Origin: Catenaria anguillulae PL171
Taxonomy: Eukaryota; Blastocladiomycota; Blastocladiomycetes; Blastocladiales; Catenariaceae
Reading direction: 5' to 3'
Assembly: GCA_002102555.1 (NCBI GenBank)
Contig: MCFL01000195.1
Location: 1-45,116 of the forward strand
DNA length: 45,116 nt
The position numbers and the translations under genes are program-made. Positions 9,442 through 20,129 of the stretch are shown piece after piece. Below the pieces are notes generated by a model. It searched no databases and was not told the DNA's origin. It saw only the letters and a list, made by a program, of their open reading frames with translations. Position 1 is the first letter of the stretch, and the number at the start of each line of letters is the position of its first letter.

Positions 9442-9701
9442 TGCTCAGACTTTGGCTCATTTGTATCGCTATCATTCTTTTATCTGCAACTCGCGCTGAA
9501 ATGTGTCGACGTCGTGGTTGACGCGGCGGACATGTTGACGCGATTCACGGTCGGTGCGAACACAATATGTCGCGAGATCGAAGGGAGACGGGTGGCTCGG
9601 CTCTGGCCGATCACTTCGAGCTTCCTTCGGGCGTGAGACGGTGCCTCTCCACGTCAATACGTACCATGATTAATTGAAGCAATACTCAGCGAAACGTCAT
9701 C
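9442..9701. promoter_or_regulatory. 260-bp divergent upstream region between transposase and repeat-protein gene
   Basis: The start codons of the transposase gene (9441, minus) and the 998-aa protein gene (9702, plus) face away from each other across this interval. It contains several GACG/CGTC-rich motifs but no obvious TATA box. Whether it belongs to the transposon or to the host cannot be told from the sequence alone. Confidence 0.45.
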
Positions 9702-12700
9702 ATGTCTGCCAGCACTTCCTCGACTGCCACACCGGCTCTCAATGCGACCCCTCAACCGCCTGCCGCGCGACCTCTCCCTTGGAAGAACAACGCCGAATTC
9801 AGACGCGAAGTGTTGTCCCAAGTCGCCCTCATCAAGACACGCAACGTAAACGGGCAGATCGTCGAGGTCGTTGACGAGCCAGAGTTCCGTGATGGAAAAA
9901 ACGCTGTACTGCTGCAGGCCCTTGATAGCCTCTTTGTGCATCGCTCCGCAACAGGTGCGACAACGCACTCAACGGCACCCGTTCTTGCTGACGATGTGTA
10001 CGTCATCAAGTTTTGCATAACTCAATCTGCGGCCGTTGACATGCGCACATGGTATTTCCCGCAGTTACGAAGTCTTTGCCGCTTCCCCGCAACATGTCAA
10101 GTATGCTTTCCTTCGCGTGCTCTTCTTTCGCGCTGATGCGAAGGCCTTGGCGTATGCAATTGCGGTCAAGAGAAGGGAGATTTCAAACGTGGCAGATTTG
10201 ATCCTCCCGATCCTCGATATCATCAAAGCGTTCCTGGGCAAGGCTCCGACTGAAGCCACCCTGCGCTCTGTCCAGATTCTGCTCGCAAATGGCATGTTTT
10301 CCCTTGGTCTACCTTGAGTGCAAAAGCACGGCTAAGTGCTTGCGCGCACACTACGATACCCTCAGGTTACGGCCCGCCCGAGCTGGAATGGACCCCGCTT
10401 TCCGCGACCGCGATGAGCGCGCTCGAAGCTCAGGTCGCTGCTGCTGTCAAAGGAAAGACCTACGGCACCAGCAACCAGTCCAACGTGATCCTCGCAGTTC
10501 TCTACGATGGATCGTACGCTACTGGCGAATGGCTCAAGGTACTTGCCACGATTGCTTGCACAGCCCATCGCGTTGATTCTCGTCACCATTGACTGGTCCC
10601 TCATCGATGTTGATTCATAGCGTGCCCTCACCCGTCTCCTGGAGTGCGTTGCCAACTATTGCGCTCCAATTGCGCCAGGCACCCTCATGGAAGACGACCA
10701 GTCGTGCCCTGCTTCGCGGATCATGGGTGACGTGGCTGCCCGCGATCGTCTCCACCTTGCCTTTGCGCGAATTTTTCCCAAGCTGGGAACTCTGCATCGG
10801 TTGACGGTCGGGGGCACCATGTTCGAGGCCAGTATCCTGCGTGAGTCGTTTGACAATTCCGGGCGATCTGCTCGCGGGAAAGCGGGCCGCAATGCATCGA
10901 CAGCCAAGGCAACTCCGTCGCAGCATGCTCGCACACCCCCCCATGCAGCCGCCTCTGCTGGCGGGTCCGCAGTCACCTCGGCGCACCTGATTCGCGGTAC
11001 CCAGGCTGCTACTCAACCGAAGTCCCGCCGTGCCCAGCAGTTGGTGACGCCGGGGTACACGGTACCGTCACAGCCGATTGGCCCGCCGACAACGCCAGGA
11101 CAACAACAGCAACCGCGGCCGACCGTGCAGACGCCGACGTCGGTTGTGCCGCGCCAGCACCAGCACCAGCACCAGCACGAGCAGCACCAGCACCAGCACC
11201 AGCAGCACCAGCAGTACCAGCAGCAGCAACCGCAGCAGCACCAGCAGCAGCACCAGCACGAGCACCAGCAGCAGCACCAGCACCAGCACCAGCACGAGCA
11301 GCACCAGCAACCGCGGCTGACCGTGCAGACGCCGACGTCGGTTGTGCCGCAGCAGCAGCAGCAACCGCGGCCGACCGTGCAGACGCCGACGTCGGTTGTG
11401 CCGCGCCAGCACCAGCAGCACCAGCACCAGCAGCAGCAAGCGCAGCAGCACCAGCACGAGCACCAGCAGCAGCACCAGCATGAGCACGAGCAGCACCAGC
11501 AACCGCGGCTGACCGTGCAGACGCCGACGTCGGTTGTGCCGCAGCAGCAGCAGCAACCGCGGCCGACCGTGCAGACGCCGACGTCGGTTGTGCCGCGCCA
11601 GCACCAGCACCAGCAGCACCAGCACCAGCACCAGCACCAGCACGAGCACGAGCACCAGCACGAGCACCACCAGCAGCAGCAACCGCGGCCGACCGTGCAG
11701 ACGCCGACGTCGGTTGTGCCGCGCCAGCACCAGCAGCAGCAACCGCGGCTGACCGGGCAGACGCCGACGTCGGTTGTGCCACAGCAGCACCAGCACCAGC
11801 AGCAAATGCCCGCCGTCGCCGCCCAGCAGCCGCAGACGCCCGCCTTTGGCGCTCAACAGCAGCAGACGCCCGCCTTTGGTGCTCAGGTGCACCACTACCA
11901 CCACCAGCAGCTCGGGCTTTTTTTTGCTGCCGCTCAGCACCATCAACAACAGCACCATCACGACCAACAGCAGCAAATGCCCACCGCTGGCGCTCAGCAA
12001 CAGCCGCCCGCCGTTGGCGCTCAGCAGCCGCAGACGCCCGCCGTCGGCGCTCAGCAGCATCAGGCTCCCGCCTTCAACGCTCAGCAGCAGCAAATGCCCG
12101 CTGTCAGCGCTCAGCGGCAGCAGACGCCTGCCGTCGGCGCTCAGCAGCAGCAAATGCCCGCTGTCGGCGCGCCGCAGCACGCCCCCACCGTTGCCACCCA
12201 TCAGCAGCAGACGCCCGGTTTTGCCGGCGCTCCGCAGCAGCAGCACCAGTACCAGCACCAGCACCAGCACCAGTACCAGCACCAGCACCAGCACCAGCAC
12301 CAGCACCAGCACCAGCACCAGCACCAGCACCAGCACCAGCACCAGCACCAGCACCAGCATCAGCACCAGCCTGGTTTCGCCGCCGGCGCTTGGCAGCAGC
12401 AGACACCTGGTTTCGCCGCCGGCGCTCGGCAGCCGCGGACGCCCACCTTTGGCGCTTGGCGGGATCAGACACCTCGGCAGCAGCAGACGCCCGCTGTCGG
12501 CGCGCCACAGGACGCCCCCACCGTCGCCACTCATCAGCAGCAGGCGCCCGGCTTTGCCGGCGCTCTGCGGCAGCAGCAGCAGCAGACGCCTGCCTTTGGC
12601 GCTCAGCAGCCGCAGACGCCTGCCTTTGGCGCTCAGCAGCCGCAGACGCCCGGTTTCGCCGCCGCTTGGCAGCAGCAGCATCCGGCTCCCGCGGTCGTCG

Positions 12701-12906
12701 CTCAGCAGCAGCAGCAGCATTTCGCTCTGCTGCAGTGGACGCCCACCGTCGCTGCTCAGCAGCAAGCACATGCAGTCGATAGTGGCGCATCCGCTCAAGC
12801 CAGCGCACAAGCGCAACAGCCCCAGCACCAACAAGCACCTTCCGCTCCCGCTGCCCAGCAACATGACCCTCTGTATTCATCTCGGTATCATCCATACCAG
12901 CGTTGA
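9702..12906 (+). CDS. Orphan 998-aa protein: unknown N-terminal domain plus Gln/His/Pro repeat tail (4 exons)
   Basis: Exons are 9702-9997, 10065-10306, 10366-10538 and 10621-12906. The introns (67, 59 and 82 nt) have GTACGT, GTCTAC and GTACTT donors, and all phases agree, giving 999 codons. Residues 1-320 look like a folded, mostly helical domain (LPWKNNAEFRREVLSQVALI; DDVYEVFAASPQHVKYAFLR; FSLGYGPPELEW; FARIFPKLGTLHRLTVGG). I do not recognise it. The rest is low complexity: seven copies of (R/L)TVQTPTSVVP separated by Gln/His runs, then many QQxxTPAFGAQ/VGAQ repeats, a (HQ)n block at 12241-12370, and the end SRYHPYQR. Such tails are typical of proteins forming condensates or of transcription regulators, but that is inference. 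There is no signal peptide or membrane segment. Codon use is host-like. It is head-to-head with the transposase gene. Confidence 0.8.
11105..11800 (+). repeat. Coding minisatellite: seven TVQTPTSVVP units with CAG/CAC spacers
   Basis: The 30-nt core ACCGTGCAGACGCCGACGTC... recurs seven times (a GGG variant in the last), each preceded by CAACCGCGGC(C/T)GA and followed by CAG/CAC triplet runs of variable length. Copies alternate between an RPT...VVPRQ and an RLT...VVPQQ form, pointing to duplication of a two-unit block. All spacers keep the reading frame. Confidence 0.85.
12241..12370 (+). repeat. CAGCAC hexanucleotide microsatellite coding (Gln-His)n
   Basis: Nearly pure CAGCAC repeats run for about 130 bp, with a few CAGTAC and CATCAG variants. 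The block lies in frame inside the 998-aa protein and is expected to vary in length between isolates. Confidence 0.9.
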
Positions 12907-13082
12907 TTCCATCCTGTGTTCGTCTTCGGTTGTGCTGTGTTGACGCTCGTGTGCTTTTGCTTTCGCTTCCTTCATTGCGCGATGTGTCGAGTGCTTTTCC
13001 TTTTCGCCTCTTTCCTTTTTGTTCTTTGCACGGTCAACTCTTTTCTTAGCACGATTCAACTGTATTCTTTCCAACGTAGCGT

Positions 13083-13133
13083 GTCCGCTCTATGTCCGGC
13101 CTTGAGTCCGCTCTATGTACATGTCCGGCCTTG
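13083..13133 (+). repeat. Imperfect tandem pair of a 23-28 bp unit
   Basis: GTCCGCTCTATGT followed by GTCCGGCCTTG occurs twice in a row; the second copy has four or five extra bases (ACAT). The unit contains the GTCCG core also present in the CREG-end repeat. Confidence 0.7.
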
Positions 13134-13372
13134 CTTCTCGCAATTGCAAGCCTTCGCATGAAATGCAAAATATATATGCAATTCACCAATGTTTATCATG
13201 CGCGCGCATGCACAGGTATGTGTGGCTTGTGTGTCAACATGTGCGCGGTCGGCAGCATCTCGAGCTCTGATCTGCAGCTGCGCACTGTGCCCTGCAAGCC
13301 ACATCAGAAAGGTCAACCAGGGCGATCGCGCGATCGGCGTGGCTGTGCACACTCTTGAACACATGACCACGA

Positions 13373-13461
13373 AAAGTGTCCGCTCTCAAATGTCATTTTC
13401 GGTTGCGATGGCCGGACACTTCGCGAAATTGCCCCCTGCCCGGACACTTTGGTTCACTGGG
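13373..13461 (-). repeat. Small inverted-repeat (MITE-like) element sharing 22 nt with the CREG 3' end
   Basis: The right end (13440-13461) is the exact reverse complement of 3948-3969. The left end (ATGACCACGAAAAGTGTCCG, 13363-13382) looks like a decayed inverted copy. A third AAGTGTCCGG in reverse lies at 13412-13421. Total length is about 90-100 bp with no coding capacity. This fits a miniature inverted-repeat element or a conserved hairpin family. Confidence 0.55.
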
Positions 13462-14283
13462 ATGTGGACAAGGTACATTGGGTGGGCGGGTTTGGCGATC
13501 GGCATTGGATTGGGTGGATTGATAGGAGCGACTTTGTCAATGCTGCCAAGTGATGGGAGATGTATTTGGCGATTGGTTGTGTGGGTATATAGTTTGAGGT
13601 TCGTGAAGCTGTTTGGGACGCGATTGGAGACGCCCCAAGTTGTTGTTGCTCTCGGCGGTCGATAGATGTTGTGTTTCTTCCTCATGGGAGTCATGGCAGC
13701 CGGTTTCTCAATTCCAGTTTTGTGTCCATTCGTTCCCTCTGTCTCACAAGTTGGCGCCAGCGAGATTCACATTCTCTTGATCTCATTCCCTTCAAGTGTG
13801 CTCACTCTGGGCGAGCTCACTCAGATGTATATAAAACCCTGCGAGTCGAGCAATGGTAATGATGGCTTTGTCGAGTTACATAGTCACACCCTTGACCCTT
13901 GCCGCCAAGTCGCCGGGGCGTTCAACTCAACATCATTTCTGATTTACATTTTGCACCACCGCCGTCCACCAGGTTTGGTACACTCGATTTACAAACCCAA
14001 CCAAAGCTCCACTCATCAAGATCCCTGTTGTTCGTCTGGCCAAATAAATAAAGGGTGTATGCATAGCCACGGAGAGCACGCGCAAATCAAATCGTAACAG
14101 AAACAGGGATGCAAAAAAACAGATAACAGATAAAGAAGAAACATTGGTCGAAATCTAAGCATCATGTCACACTGGCCAAAAGCGAACCAAACGATTCACT
14201 GCCAAACAGGTTTACCGAAGGGACGGGAACACGAGAGAACCTCAGGCGAAACGAAGCAACTCAAGAAGAACATCAAGAGTAGG

Positions 14284-17200
14284 TCAATCCTCGTCCATCT
14301 CATCCTCCTCCTCCGATTCCTCCTCGTCAACGCGCCTCGCCGCCTCTTCCTTTTCCTCTTCACCCTCCACACCCTTGGTATCCGCTTGCTGCTGCCCGTA
14401 ACACGGACACTCATAGCACATTTGCTCAACCAACGCAACGGGAATCCCTGCGCGCGATCGCCGCGTCTGATACCGCCTCGACAACTGCTTGAGCGTCTGT
14501 GTAAAACTGCGATGCCGGATCATGTCGGCGCGACTGGTCGTGCCTGCTGCCACCGCCGCAGGCGCCCCACCCGCCGGTGCGGGTCCCGGGGGACTATGAA
14601 ACTCATTCAACACAATGTCGCGCCAGTCCTCCTTGGGCGCAATCACGAGCGAGCACCCCTTCCACGTGAGCGTGCGGCGCGGCGGATTGTCTGGGTGGTA
14701 GTCCAAGTACGACATGAGCCGGCGCCACCGTTTGCGCGTCACGCCAGTCACAAACGTCGGGTCTTGTGGGTTGGCAAGCGACAGCTCCATGCATTCATAC
14801 GTGTGCGAGTCAAAGACAAAAAAGTGGCGGTTTTTCTACCAATGGTGCAAGCGGAAAAAATCAGTGAGTACTTGGTCGAGAGCATGCGGATTATGACTGC
14901 CGCACCTTGTCGCCATCATCATCATCATCATCCGCACCCTTCTTCTTCTTCTTCTTGCCCTTCCCCTTGCCCTTTTTGCCGCCCGCCGTCGCCTTGGCCG
15001 TATCCTTTTTCTTGGCTGCCACGGCCACCGCACCGTCGCCCGTCCCGTCCTGCCCAACACTCGCCCACCCGCCCGCTGGCGTCCCAGCCACATGCGCCGC
15101 CGCTCCAGGCACTTGCCTGCGGCCGCGTTTCGGCGCAAGCACGTTGTTGACATTGGGCCCTCCCGCATTGGCCGCCCCGTCCGCCGCCGCGCCTCCGTTC
15201 CCCGACCAATCCGTATCGAGCGTGGCCGCGACGGACGACCGAGCGCTTGGCGACGCGTGATGTCCGGGATCGGCCGCCGCAGGCGCAGCCGCCGCGGCCG
15301 CGGTCGCGGCAGACGCAGATCGGCTCGGGTACACGGCAGCAGGCGGCGCGGGCGCCAAGTACGCGGCGGCGTCGTACGGCGGGTAACCGTACTGCTGGTG
15401 CGCGTACGCGGCGGCATGGCGCGCAGAGTACTCGGCAGCGTATGCGTCGAGCTTATCGGGCGCGGCACCAGGGTACGCGAGCGGGCGTCCGTCGACCGGG
15501 TAGTGGAATCCGGAGGCGTCGTAGTACTCGGGTGCAGGCCGTGAGGGCGGCTGGATCGAGCGCGAGCTCGCGGCGGATGGCGGGTACCATGACGACGAAG
15601 GGTGCCGGTGATGCGGGTAATAGTCAGGTTCATACGGTGGGTCCATGGGCATTGTCGGCGGATGTGTTGTGGACAAAGGGGACGCCGCAGTTGAGGGACC
15701 GTTGGGCGGGTACGGGTACCTATCGTCGCTGCGATAACAAAAAAAAAAAAGAGCGTGCACAGGTGGTCAGCGTTTGCTGTCATCCGATCAACTCGAAATG
15801 TGAGACATGAAAAGAATGCGTCTCATACATGCTCACCCTCGGGCCACGCTGCTCGACGCGATCTCGCTCATGTCCGTATCCCAAAGGGTACCCGCCGGCA
15901 TTGTACTGCGGTGGGGGCCGGCGGCCCGAAAGTCGGCTCGGGTATCCCGACCAGGCGTTGGACGTGTCTGCATGGTTTGCATGCTGCGCTGGCGGGTAAA
16001 TCGAATAGTAGTAATCCGATGGCGGGTATGCTTGGTGGTGTGGGTGATGATAGCTTGCCGGAATGGGCCCGTGCGCCGTGGCGTCGACGGCAACTCCGGC
16101 CGCGGCGACTTCGTCGCGTGAAGGCGGCGCCGAGTGCGGCGCTTGGCTGGATCCCGAGCTTACATTCACCGGCCGATCGCAAGACGGTGGCGGTCCCAAA
16201 TGCGGGCTTGAGAGGGAACGAGCCGGCGTTGACTCGATGGCTTCAGCGGCTGCTTGCCGACTGCTTGCATCTCGACGGCGTGAGCCACCCGGCGCAGCAG
16301 TTGGATCGTAGCCGTAGACTGGTGGCTGCGCATATGGATCGCGGTCGTGGCCGCCGTAATTTGCCTGATGCTGTTCGGGGCGCTCGCCAGCACGCCCGCG
16401 CCAGTCTTGTTGCTGATGCTGCTGCCGTTGCCGATGCACAGACCGAGTTGATCGCGATATCCCAGCGCTGGCTGCGCCATAGGATCCGGAATCATGACCA
16501 TGCTGGTGCTGCGCGTGCACTGCCGCTGGCGTATCGAGATGCGAGTGTGTCGAGATTTGCAGCAAACCCAGGGCATCCGGGAAACCAGAGGTGGTGGATG
16601 CGGCGGACAGTGGCGGCGTGAGCGCCGCCGCTGCGCCTGGAGCCCGATCGGAAACACCAGCGACGCCTGGAACAAGAGATGGGTATCCGTCATAGCCTGC
16701 ATGGCTGAATGCGTCCTGCGCGTGAGAGGAAGTTTGGCCTTGGTATCCTTGACCTTGCCGTGAGAAAACGTGCTTTGCCCTGGGTGGCTGTTGCGGCAGT
16801 GGTGCTTGTTGGTCGGCATGGACTGCGTGGCTGTTGTGACTCGACGTCAACGTCAGGGCAGCAGAGTCGGCTGGGGGCCAAAGGTACTTGTCGGAGCTGG
16901 GGCTCAATGCGGTGGAATTGCTGGTCGTGTTGGAAATGGAGTGAGCAGCCGCCAGAGAATTGCCCGCTCCAGAGCTTGGATAGCATGACATGGATGCCGA
17001 GGCTGAAGCCGATGTGGATGTGCCAGCGGTTGATGGCCTCGAGTGATTGGCGCTCATGACTGATAGCGACGTGGAAGCTAGCCCGTGCCCGTGCCCGAGG
17101 GGCGAAGTGGTCGCGGGTGGTGAGCCTTCTGCCATGATGATGCCGCCCACGCGATTGCCGCTGCGATGAATGGAGTTGGGTATGGTGGAGTTCGGAAGAA

Positions 17201-17483
17201 TTGGCGCCGGGACGACCGGCGAGTCCGTTTGGCTGAGCAAACTGGTCGTTGCAATGCCGTTGACCGAGCGGGTGATCGACATGGTCGAGGTGGCCGCAGC
17301 AGCCGCGGGAGCAACAACCGAAGGAGCAATCGAGGCGGGGTGACCCAGCGGCAAGCCAGGGACAGCGACAAAACGGGCGGCCCGGTCTTGCGGATCAAAC
17401 GCCCAATGTTTCGAGTGTGGTTGATGATGTTGTTGGTGTTGTTGCTGTTGCTGGCGACTCGAGCTGGAGCTTGAGGGCTGCAT
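14284..17483 (-). CDS. Large disordered nuclear-type protein with C-terminal H2C2 zinc-finger-like domain (3 exons, 1,009 aa)
   Basis: Exons are 17483-15829, 15728-14906 and 14835-14284; phases agree and give 1,010 codons. The start at MQPSSSSSSRQQQQQHQQHH is the first ATG in frame. Residues 1-790 are low complexity, rich in S, A, Q, H, P and Tyr (PPYEPDYYPHHRHP). A Lys block (KKGKGKGKKKKKKG), likely a nuclear localisation signal, and an Asp run follow. The last exon encodes KNRHFFVFDSHTYECMELSL, then SLVIAPKEDWRDIVLNEFHS, then IRHRSFTQTLKQLSRRY and VEQMCYECPC. That order (His, His, helix, CX2C) matches the H2C2 finger known from Spt10-type histone-promoter binders and from integrases, with a Gly/Ala-rich insert between the histidines. 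The tail is very acidic. It is probably a DNA-binding regulator; the assignment rests on motif resemblance. Intron 2 (15828-15729) contains a T12 run on the sense strand. Confidence 0.72.
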
Positions 17484-20129
17484 CGTTGACACGAACGACG
17501 AAGTCGAAGGCGGAATCTGGTGGTGAGAAGGCCGATAAGCTCGCCCGGAATCGGGAGATCCAGGTTGTGATGGTGATCTACACGTGAGTGGATGGTGATC
17601 AGCATGATCAGCCCTTATGTTGTCGATGAGACAGCGATGGCAGAATCGATTGGCAGACGAAAAAAATGCGGGCAGAAAATGCAGTGGAGAAAGAAAGCAA
17701 AAGAGTGGAAAGCGAAATGAAAACAAGGACGCGAAGAGATCATACAACACTCGTGATGGTGAAATGAGGACGGAATTGGGTGCAAAGCGGCCGCCACAAG
17801 CGGATGTGAGAGCAGCGGCCTGAAGTACAAGGACCCAAGGGGTATGGACTCGGTCAGTTAACCAAAGCAGGCGAAGGGATGGTAGCACAGTCGCGTGGGT
17901 ATTAGGGGCGGAGAGGGACGTCGCTCCGGTTATTTAAGAGGCTTGGCCAACCTATCGCGGCCACAAGTGCCCATGACCGACAAGGAAGGACGGGAGGTAG
18001 ATTTCGAGTGAGGAAAATCGGGACAAGAGTGCCACATTGGCACGCTCTGCATCCAGTTACTGCGCCTGGGAATAAGCAGCTCGACAAACAACAACGCAAG
18101 GGTCATGCATAAAAGGAAAGTGTATCAAAAGGCGCGTGGGGAATGCTGGCAGATTGCGTGTGCAGAGTGTGCAGAGTATTGCGGTATGCGCAGTGAAAAA
18201 TGGAAGAATGCCTCGAAATCGTCGTACCGGACATGGCCGGGTCCAGATGAATATGCCATGCGAGTGTACATTGGGTCTGGCCTTTGGCCGACTAGAATGG
18301 CGTGGTGGTGCTGTGGTTGCGAACCCATATTCTGATATGGATTTCGGTTCGGATTCGGAAAAACAAGTGCATTCGGTTGTTGTTCTTGTTGCTGCTGGCC
18401 AGCCGCCTCGGTCGCAAGCCCAAACCGAGATATGTCGTCGACCTTGTTGACGTTGAAATCTTGGTTGAGATCCGTGTCAATCTGGTCGGCAAACAGGCAG
18501 AAAAGCGAATCCTGCCTTGGCAGTCGCTGGACAGCTTTGAAAGTGACAGACATGTCAGTCGATGATCACGTCAAGAGGCGTTGACTGGTGGGCAGCGAGA
18601 ACTGCAAGTCGAGTAACAGCTAGCAAGGACGGCGAATTGTATATGGGAAGCAAGGGGGGGGGAGGGCAGAAGGAGGGGGCAGCGAGTTGTCATTCGGCGC
18701 GCAATGCTCGAAATTCCGCGGTATAGCTTGGAGGCATCAAGGATCAATCAACACACAGTCGAAGAATAGCGAATACGCGGTAGGCAGGCAGGCGCCGCTG
18801 GTGTGACGGGAGAGCTGGGCGGCCTTTTGAATGGATCGACCATTGGTGTGCGAGAGCGGCCGAGAAATATGACGAGACCGCTGGTCATCATGGCATGACG
18901 TCAAGCACACAAAGATATCGATAGCATTTCGTATGTTGTGGCTATTCAGGCTTGAGAGGAAGGAGACGGACGGTAGCTGGCCGAGTGCAGACGGTCCACG
19001 GCAACGAGAGCAGGGGCGAGTATGCAAACGGGAACAAGCGAGCGAAGCGACATACATTTGGACCAAGAAGATCGGGACTAGGAGAGCAGTAGATAGGTGG
19101 GCAAGCCTGAAACCTGATATCGATCTGTCCAGAGCATCGGCACACACTCTCGCCGTGAGCCAATGACAGCAGAAAATTTATCACCGGCAAGACGAATGCT
19201 TGTGTCCATGGACGCCGGGATCTAGGCCCAAACGTGCCAAGATCACAAGTCTCCGAACTGCGTGAGGCAGAAAACCTTCCACAAGACTCCAAGCTCGATG
19301 CAGGAGGTAAAGAACGCACCAAAAGCGAAAACGTGGTCGAATCCGCACAGGTGCTTAGGGGCCAGGAGCGGACGAATCGAGTGCCAACAGGGACGATGGT
19401 GCCGAAGGAGTTGTGGCAGTGGTCGGCAACATCTGCATATATATCGGTCGGTACCCCGTTTGAGGTGATGATGGTTGAGTTGTGGCCAGGCTTGAGGGTC
19501 TGATGTTTCGATTCAGAGGGAATGAAGGTATATTTACCAAATGAGGTCGGAGAGGGGACGTTTGGTATCTTTCCTTTTTGTTTTTTCTGCGCTCTCCACT
19601 TGCCTTTGCGTTCGAACAGCGACAAACCCTTTGCCGGCCTGCACACCGAACGCCAAACGACAGCTCCTCGGTCTTGTTCGTTTTAGCCCTGGTCTCTTAC
19701 CAATTCCACTTGCCTTGATTGCGACTTCAACACATGTATGCCTGTGGTCCTTGTTGGGTAACCTTCTTTTGCAAATACCACTGAGGTTCAACCTTCATGG
19801 CATGCCGCCAGCCAGCCAGTCGTTCACGAGTTCGGAAAGGGTTTCGGTCGGTGATCCGAAGAAGCGAACGGCCAAATGACTACGCGATCGAGGGAAATAC
19901 TCCTTGCTCGGCACAGCGTCATGCGCCACCAAGCAAAGGCAAAGAGTTGGTCCTCAGATTTCGCTGGTTGACGTGTTGTGACTAAGGGCTCGTCATGCGA
20001 TGTGGGAATGCAGCTTCCGTATCATTTAGACAAAGCGACGCGTGTATGTGCCATCAGTCTGACTGGATACAACTGCTCACAAAGGCGTTCAGTCTACAGT
20101 AAGTATTAGAACGACGTGCTGCAGTGCAC
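17484..20129. other. Long upstream region of the H2C2 gene, mostly without genes
   Basis: About 2.6 kb separate the start of the H2C2 gene from the 3' end of the ankyrin-like gene, both on the minus strand. Positions 17484-17890 are C/T-rich on the sense strand, like a fungal 5' leader. One small plausible gene (18125-18553) is listed separately. From 18560 to 20129 I see only frames without an ATG or family signature. A poly-G patch lies at 18654-18662. Confidence 0.5.
18125..18553 (-). CDS. Possible small protein, 142 aa, unrecognised
   Basis: An ATG-initiated frame reads MSVTFKAVQRLPRQDSLFCL and then a Gln/Asn-rich middle (EAAGQQQQEQQPNALVFPNP, YQNMGSQPQHHH). The end is SLRIPQYSAHSAHAICQ. 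Third positions lean to C, as in host genes, but not strongly. It lies 640 bp upstream of the H2C2 gene on the same strand and could be a separate gene, an upstream exon, or chance. No domain is recognised. Confidence 0.35.
   Translation of the reverse strand: MSVTFKAVQRLPRQDSLFCLFADQIDTDLNQDFNVNKVDDISRFGLATEAAGQQQQEQQPNALVFPNPNRNPYQNMGSQPQHHHAILVGQRPDPMYTRMAYSSGPGHVRYDDFEAFFHFSLRIPQYSAHSAHAICQHSPRAF

Larger units (their letters stand above)
12907..14283. other. Convergent intergenic region, no supported gene
   Basis: The plus-strand gene ends at 12906 and the next minus-strand gene ends at 14284, so both 3' ends point into this 1.4 kb. It holds two short repeats (listed separately), an isolated TATATAAAA at 13829 and AATAAATAAAG near 14043. 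No open frame here has a family signature. The TATA-like string has no gene downstream that I can defend. Confidence 0.5.

Noticed and set aside
11068-12864. 598-codon open frame antisense to the 998-aa gene
   Set aside because: It is a by-product of CAG/CAC repeats, which lack stop codons in several frames on both strands; the product is monotonous LVLVLV with no start context or other evidence.
13666-14097. 143-codon ATG frame with TATATAAAA inside (13829)
   Set aside because: The codon pattern is not host-like, no domain is seen, and the TATA string lies in the middle of the frame.
14164-15150. Plus-strand frame of 328 codons
   Set aside because: It is the antisense shadow of the last two exons of the H2C2 gene, whose splice sites and codon use are convincing.
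18942-19646. 234-codon open frame on the minus strand
   Set aside because: It begins with GTG, has no early ATG, no codon bias and no recognisable motif.
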